7,477 nucleotides of DNA from Spirochaetaceae bacterium. GTDB taxonomy: Bacteria; Spirochaetota; Spirochaetia; Treponematales; Breznakiellaceae. The notes below the pieces were generated by a model that was not told the origin of the DNA, did not search any database, and saw only the letters and a program-made list of their open reading frames with translations. Position numbers and translations under genes: made by a program. The stretch lies in assembly GCA_031269165.1 (NCBI GenBank), contig JAISZQ010000321.1, positions 1-7,477 on the forward strand, given 5' to 3'. Of the stretch, positions 4,963-7,477 are shown in pieces. Each line of letters opens with the position of its first letter. The stretch's first letter is position 1.

Positions 4963-4991
4963 TTGGAACAGCCTCACTTATCTTTTATCTT
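4963..4991 (+). promoter_or_regulatory. Possible dinG promoter
   Basis: TTGGAA (4963-4968) and TATCTT (4986-4991) are separated by 17 nt and lie 30 bp before the GTG start. Each hexamer matches the sigma-70 consensus at only four positions. The -35 hexamer falls inside the inverted repeat 4958-4975, so the promoter would be a hybrid of repeat and flanking DNA. No SOS (LexA) box was recognised. Confidence 0.3.
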
Positions 4992-5020
4992 TTCCCGTTT
5001 ACCTTTAAAGTAGAGGGACC

Positions 5021-7183
5021 GTGGACGAACAAGCGATACTTGACGACCTGCTCGAAGGCGGACGGGTCGCGAAAAAACTGGGGTCTTACGAGGAGCGGGC
5101 TTCTCAGCTTGCGCTTCTTTCGCTCATTATCAAGGGGTTTAACGAGGGGGCCGTGGTCGTTGCCGAGGCGGGGACGGGGGTCGGGAAATCGTTTGCCTAT
5201 CTCTTGCCCGCCGTCCATTTTGTGCTGGCCGAGAAGCGGCGCGATGTGCGCGAGCGGGTGGTCATCTCCACGGCGACCATCAATCTTCAACAGCAGTTGT
5301 TTGACAAGGACATTCCGTTCGTGCTTTCCGCGTTGGGGGAAACGGGGGAAACGTTGAAGGCGGTGCTGGTGAAAGGGCGGGGGAATTACCTGTGTCTGCG
5401 CCGTTTGCATGACGCGCTCCGCGAGGCCGAGTCGGTACAGGCGGCGTTGTTTGAGGAGCATGAGCGCGGGGTCTTGCAGCATATTGCGGAGTGGGCGGGG
5501 AAGACGAAGACCGGCTCGAAGACGGAGTTGCCGTTTTCCGGGCTCTGGACGGTGTGGCCGCGGGTGTGTTCCGAGACGGATTCCTGCATGGGGAAGAAGT
5601 GTCCTGAGCGGATGCGGTGTTTCGTGCAGATGTTGCGGCGCGAGGCGGCGGCAGCGGATGTGCTCGTGGTAAATCACCATCTCCTCTTCGCGGATCTTGC
5701 GGCGCGGGCGGACGGCGATTTGAATCAGGGGAATTTCGTGCTGCCGCCCTACAGCCGGGTGATTATCGATGAGGCGCACAACATCGAAAGCGCGGCGACT
5801 TCGTTTTTTAGCGAGCAGTTTTCCCCGCCGGGGCTCCTGCGTACCATCGGGCAGTTGTACCGAAAACGGCTGAACGTTGAGCGCGGGCTTCTCGTTCGCG
5901 CCGCCTCGGTGCTGAACATCATCGATACGGTGCGTTTCGACACGGCGGCAACAAGGGTGCGGGAGGCGGCGGAAGAGGTTTCAGGCGCGGCGTTGGAACT
6001 GTGCGGCGGCGAATCCGCATTCAGGATAACCGCCGAGAAGGGCCTCGTCGTGGACGCCCGGCTCGTGCCGCTTTTCGTGATACTGAAGAACGCGCTGGGT
6101 GACTTTGCCAAGATGACCGCCGAGGTTGCCACACAGCTTGGGGCGCTCGTTAAAAAAGAGGAAACGGAGGACGAGGCCGACGGCCCGGTCAGTGAACTCG
6201 TGGCTCTCTCGTGGGAAATCGCCTCCCAACTCAGGCGCGTCGACGAGGTTGGGGACATCTGCACGAGATATATCACGTGGCAAGTGCAGGACGAGTCCGT
6301 GCTCTGGGTCGAAAAGCGGGCCTCGCGCACCGCGCTTGACCGCTGGACGGCGTTTAACATAACACCGCTCGAGATCGCAAGCCGCCTCAAGGACGCGCTC
6401 TGGGACAAGGCGGAGACGGCAGTCCTCGTTTCGGCGACGCTCACCGTGGCGGACACCTTTCAATACTTCTTCAGGCAGAGCGGGCTTGACCTCTGCACCG
6501 GGAGGGCCGTCCTTTCCGGCTCGTTCCCCTCCCCTTTTCCCTACAAACAGACGACGCTCCTCGCCGTCCCCAACGACGCGCCCCTGCCCAACGAGGACGA
6601 TTACCGCGCCTTTGTCGACGAGACGGTCGAGAAACTCTGCGAGGTGTCGGGGGGCCGCGCGCTCATCCTCTTCACCTCCTACGAAAGCATGAACAGCGCC
6701 TACGCCTATGCGGATCCGTTGCTCGACGACTTAGACATCACCTGTTACAAGCAGGGGGACGACGACCGGGCGCGGCTTCTTGAAACGTTCAAAAAGGAAA
6801 AGACCAGCGTGCTGTTCGCGACCGATTCGTTCTGGGAGGGCATCGACGCGCCGGGCGAGACGCTGAGTCTCCTCGTGATCGCCCGCCTGCCGTTCAGGAT
6901 GCCCGGCGACCCGGTCTTCGAGGCGCGGTGCGAGGCGATAGAACAAAACGGCGGCAACGCCTTCATGCAACTGTCGATCCCCGAAGCGGTGATGAAGTTC
7001 CGTCAGGGCTTTGGCCGCCTCATCCGGGGGGCGCGCGACCGGGGCGTTGTCGCGGTGCTGGACGGCCGCCTCGTTCGCAAATACTACGGCAGCCTGTTTC
7101 TCCAGTCCCTCCCGGAAACCAAGACCTGCTTCGCCCCATCCACCGAAATAATCCGCGCCGCCGAGACCTTCTTCTTCCCGTGA
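5021..7183 (+). CDS. dinG: DinG-type iron-sulfur ATP-dependent DNA helicase
   Basis: Superfamily 2 helicase of the XPD/DinG group that unwinds DNA 5' to 3' in repair and at R-loops or collisions. It is 720 aa, close to the helicase-only DinG of E. coli, with no N-terminal exonuclease domain. The GTG start is constrained by an in-frame TAA at 5006-5008 and follows AGAGGG closely. Motifs in order: Walker A AGTGVGKS (50-57); motif Ia STATINLQQQL (83-93); four iron-sulfur ligands Cys125, Cys189, Cys194 and Cys200 with the family spacing C-x4-C-x5-C for the last three; VNHHLL (217-222); DEAH box 250-253; SATLT (471-475); FTSYESMN (551-558); ATDSFWEGID (600-609); QGFGRLIR (662-669). All catalytic motifs are intact. 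No intrinsic terminator is seen after the stop. Base composition shifts from G-rich to C-rich along the gene. A ribosome site only 3 nt from the GTG is slightly short. Confidence 0.96.
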   Translation: MDEQAILDDLLEGGRVAKKLGSYEERASQLALLSLIIKGFNEGAVVVAEAGTGVGKSFAYLLPAVHFVLAEKRRDVRERVVISTATINLQQQLFDKDIPFVLSALGETGETLKAVLVKGRGNYLCLRRLHDALREAESVQAALFEEHERGVLQHIAEWAGKTKTGSKTELPFSGLWTVWPRVCSETDSCMGKKCPERMRCFVQMLRREAAAADVLVVNHHLLFADLAARADGDLNQGNFVLPPYSRVIIDEAHNIESAATSFFSEQFSPPGLLRTIGQLYRKRLNVERGLLVRAASVLNIIDTVRFDTAATRVREAAEEVSGAALELCGGESAFRITAEKGLVVDARLVPLFVILKNALGDFAKMTAEVATQLGALVKKEETEDEADGPVSELVALSWEIASQLRRVDEVGDICTRYITWQVQDESVLWVEKRASRTALDRWTAFNITPLEIASRLKDALWDKAETAVLVSATLTVADTFQYFFRQSGLDLCTGRAVLSGSFPSPFPYKQTTLLAVPNDAPLPNEDDYRAFVDETVEKLCEVSGGRALILFTSYESMNSAYAYADPLLDDLDITCYKQGDDDRARLLETFKKEKTSVLFATDSFWEGIDAPGETLSLLVIARLPFRMPGDPVFEARCEAIEQNGGNAFMQLSIPEAVMKFRQGFGRLIRGARDRGVVAVLDGRLVRKYYGSLFLQSLPETKTCFAPSTEIIRAAETFFFP

Positions 7184-7193
7184 ATGCGGGGTA

Positions 7194-7345
7194 GTGCTCT
7201 GTCGTGGTGGGCAGTGTTGCGCTCCCCGTTGGTTGCTACTTGCTCAACAGTCCCCGCCCAGAGGCGTACTCTGCGGTGTCGCTCTCCCCGCCGATTGCCG
7301 CCCGCTAAACAGTACCCGCCCAAAGGAGGCGTGCTCTGCGGTGGT
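7194..7345. repeat. Diverged tandem repeats of 65-72 bp behind dinG
   Basis: Units begin GTGCTCTG (7194), GTACTCTGCGGTG (7266) and GTGCTCTGCGGTG (7331, partial), with pitches of 72 and 65 bp. The best conserved part is AACAGTNCCCGCCCA then GAGGCGT (7246-7267 and 7308-7332, the second with a 3-bp insert). The third unit is cut off by the IS end at 7359. Short open frames across this region are not in a constant frame between units, so I see no gene here. Confidence 0.65.
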
Positions 7346-7358
7346 GTTATCCCTGCTA

Positions 7359-7379
7359 CTAGGAGCCTGTGGGACTTAG
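7359..7379 (+). repeat. IS terminal inverted repeat (right copy)
   Basis: CTAGGAGC followed by CTGTGGGACTTAG matches the reverse complement of 779-799 at 20 of 21 positions. The sharp change after it, from GC-rich repeats to AT-rich DNA, supports an element boundary at about 7359. Confidence 0.65.
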
Positions 7380-7477
7380 AAAATTTTCACACTTTTTTTC
7401 GTAAAAAATAGTGCAATAATCACGATAAATAAGCTGTTGTTAGTATTTTGATTGGGTTAAAACTCGTATTTTCGTGC
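7359..7477. mobile_element. End of a second IS sharing the left element's terminal repeat
   Basis: After the terminal repeat come a 10-bp palindrome GAAAATTTTC (7379-7388), a hairpin CACTTTTTT/AAAAAATAGTG (7390-7413, one bulge) and AT-rich sequence with no long frame to the window edge. Because these 98 bp do not resemble the 5' leader of the left IS, this is more likely the 3' end of a same-family element, whose transposase would lie beyond the window on the minus strand. A 5' end of a different relative is the alternative. Confidence 0.55.

Larger units (their letters stand above)
3902..4975. mobile_element. Gene-free segment bracketed by IS-end-like inverted repeats
   Basis: GAGCCTGTTCCAAAACCC (3902-3919) and, on the other strand at 4975-4958, GAGGCTGTTCCAACACCC agree at 16 of 18 positions, with GAG outermost on both sides. 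Such GAGNCTGTT ends are common in several IS families. The 1,074-bp interior holds no recognisable transposase, only palindromic repeats, G-rich runs and tandem array 2. No target-site duplication is visible (flanks GTAC and ACTT). It could be a decayed element or a MITE-like composite, or simply two copies of a small dispersed repeat. Confidence 0.4.

Noticed and set aside
5749..6456. 235-aa minus-strand open frame, and 4985-5779 minus
   Set aside because: Both are antisense to dinG, which has complete helicase motifs; Ser/Thr- and Arg-rich compositions mark them as shadows.
7194..7379. 61-aa plus-strand open frame
   Set aside because: It spans diverged tandem repeats whose pitch is not a constant multiple of three and runs into the IS end; no start signal.

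Overview
The window is GC-rich bacterial DNA carrying two conventional gene blocks, set in an unusually repeat-dense, insertion-sequence-marked background. The mixture suggests a free-living or gut spirochaete of the Treponema group: an IS1182-type transposase, a NitT/TauT-type ABC operon, a helicase-only DinG, and the dispersed palindromic repeat that begins GTCATTGCGAG. This is an impression from family resemblance. No rRNA or other marker gene is present to prove it.

Layout, left to right. At 1-799 is the 5' part of an IS1182-like element on the minus strand, with its outer end at about 799. At 800-1107 there is no gene: two hairpins, then a tandem array of 23-bp self-complementary units, then a short direct repeat that overlaps the stop codon of the next gene. 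At 3771-1108 (minus strand) lies a tight three-gene ABC importer operon, ordered substrate-binding protein, permease, ATPase. A clear promoter and a perfect 8-bp dyad operator stand just upstream of it (3794-3848). At 3849-5020 there is about 1.2 kb without a credible gene. It holds five copies of a dispersed palindromic repeat, a second and unrelated tandem array of 23-bp self-complementary units, several G/C hairpins, and a pair of IS-end-like inverted repeats that bracket most of the stretch. At 5021-7183 (plus strand) is dinG, encoding a complete iron-sulfur DNA helicase. At 7184-7358 are diverged tandem repeats of about 65-72 bp. At 7359-7477 is one end of a second IS, whose terminal repeat matches the one at 779-799 with a single mismatch.

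The three ABC genes form one transport system: a periplasmic receptor, a membrane channel subunit and a cytoplasmic ATPase. They appear to be co-transcribed from a single regulated promoter. The substrate cannot be read from sequence. dinG is transcribed divergently and is functionally unrelated.

The most interesting structure lies outside the genes. Two tandem arrays of unrelated sequence share the same design: 23-bp pitch, each unit able to fold back on itself with the arms varying but largely staying complementary, and a short closing inverted repeat around the whole array. One lies downstream and the other upstream of the ABC operon.
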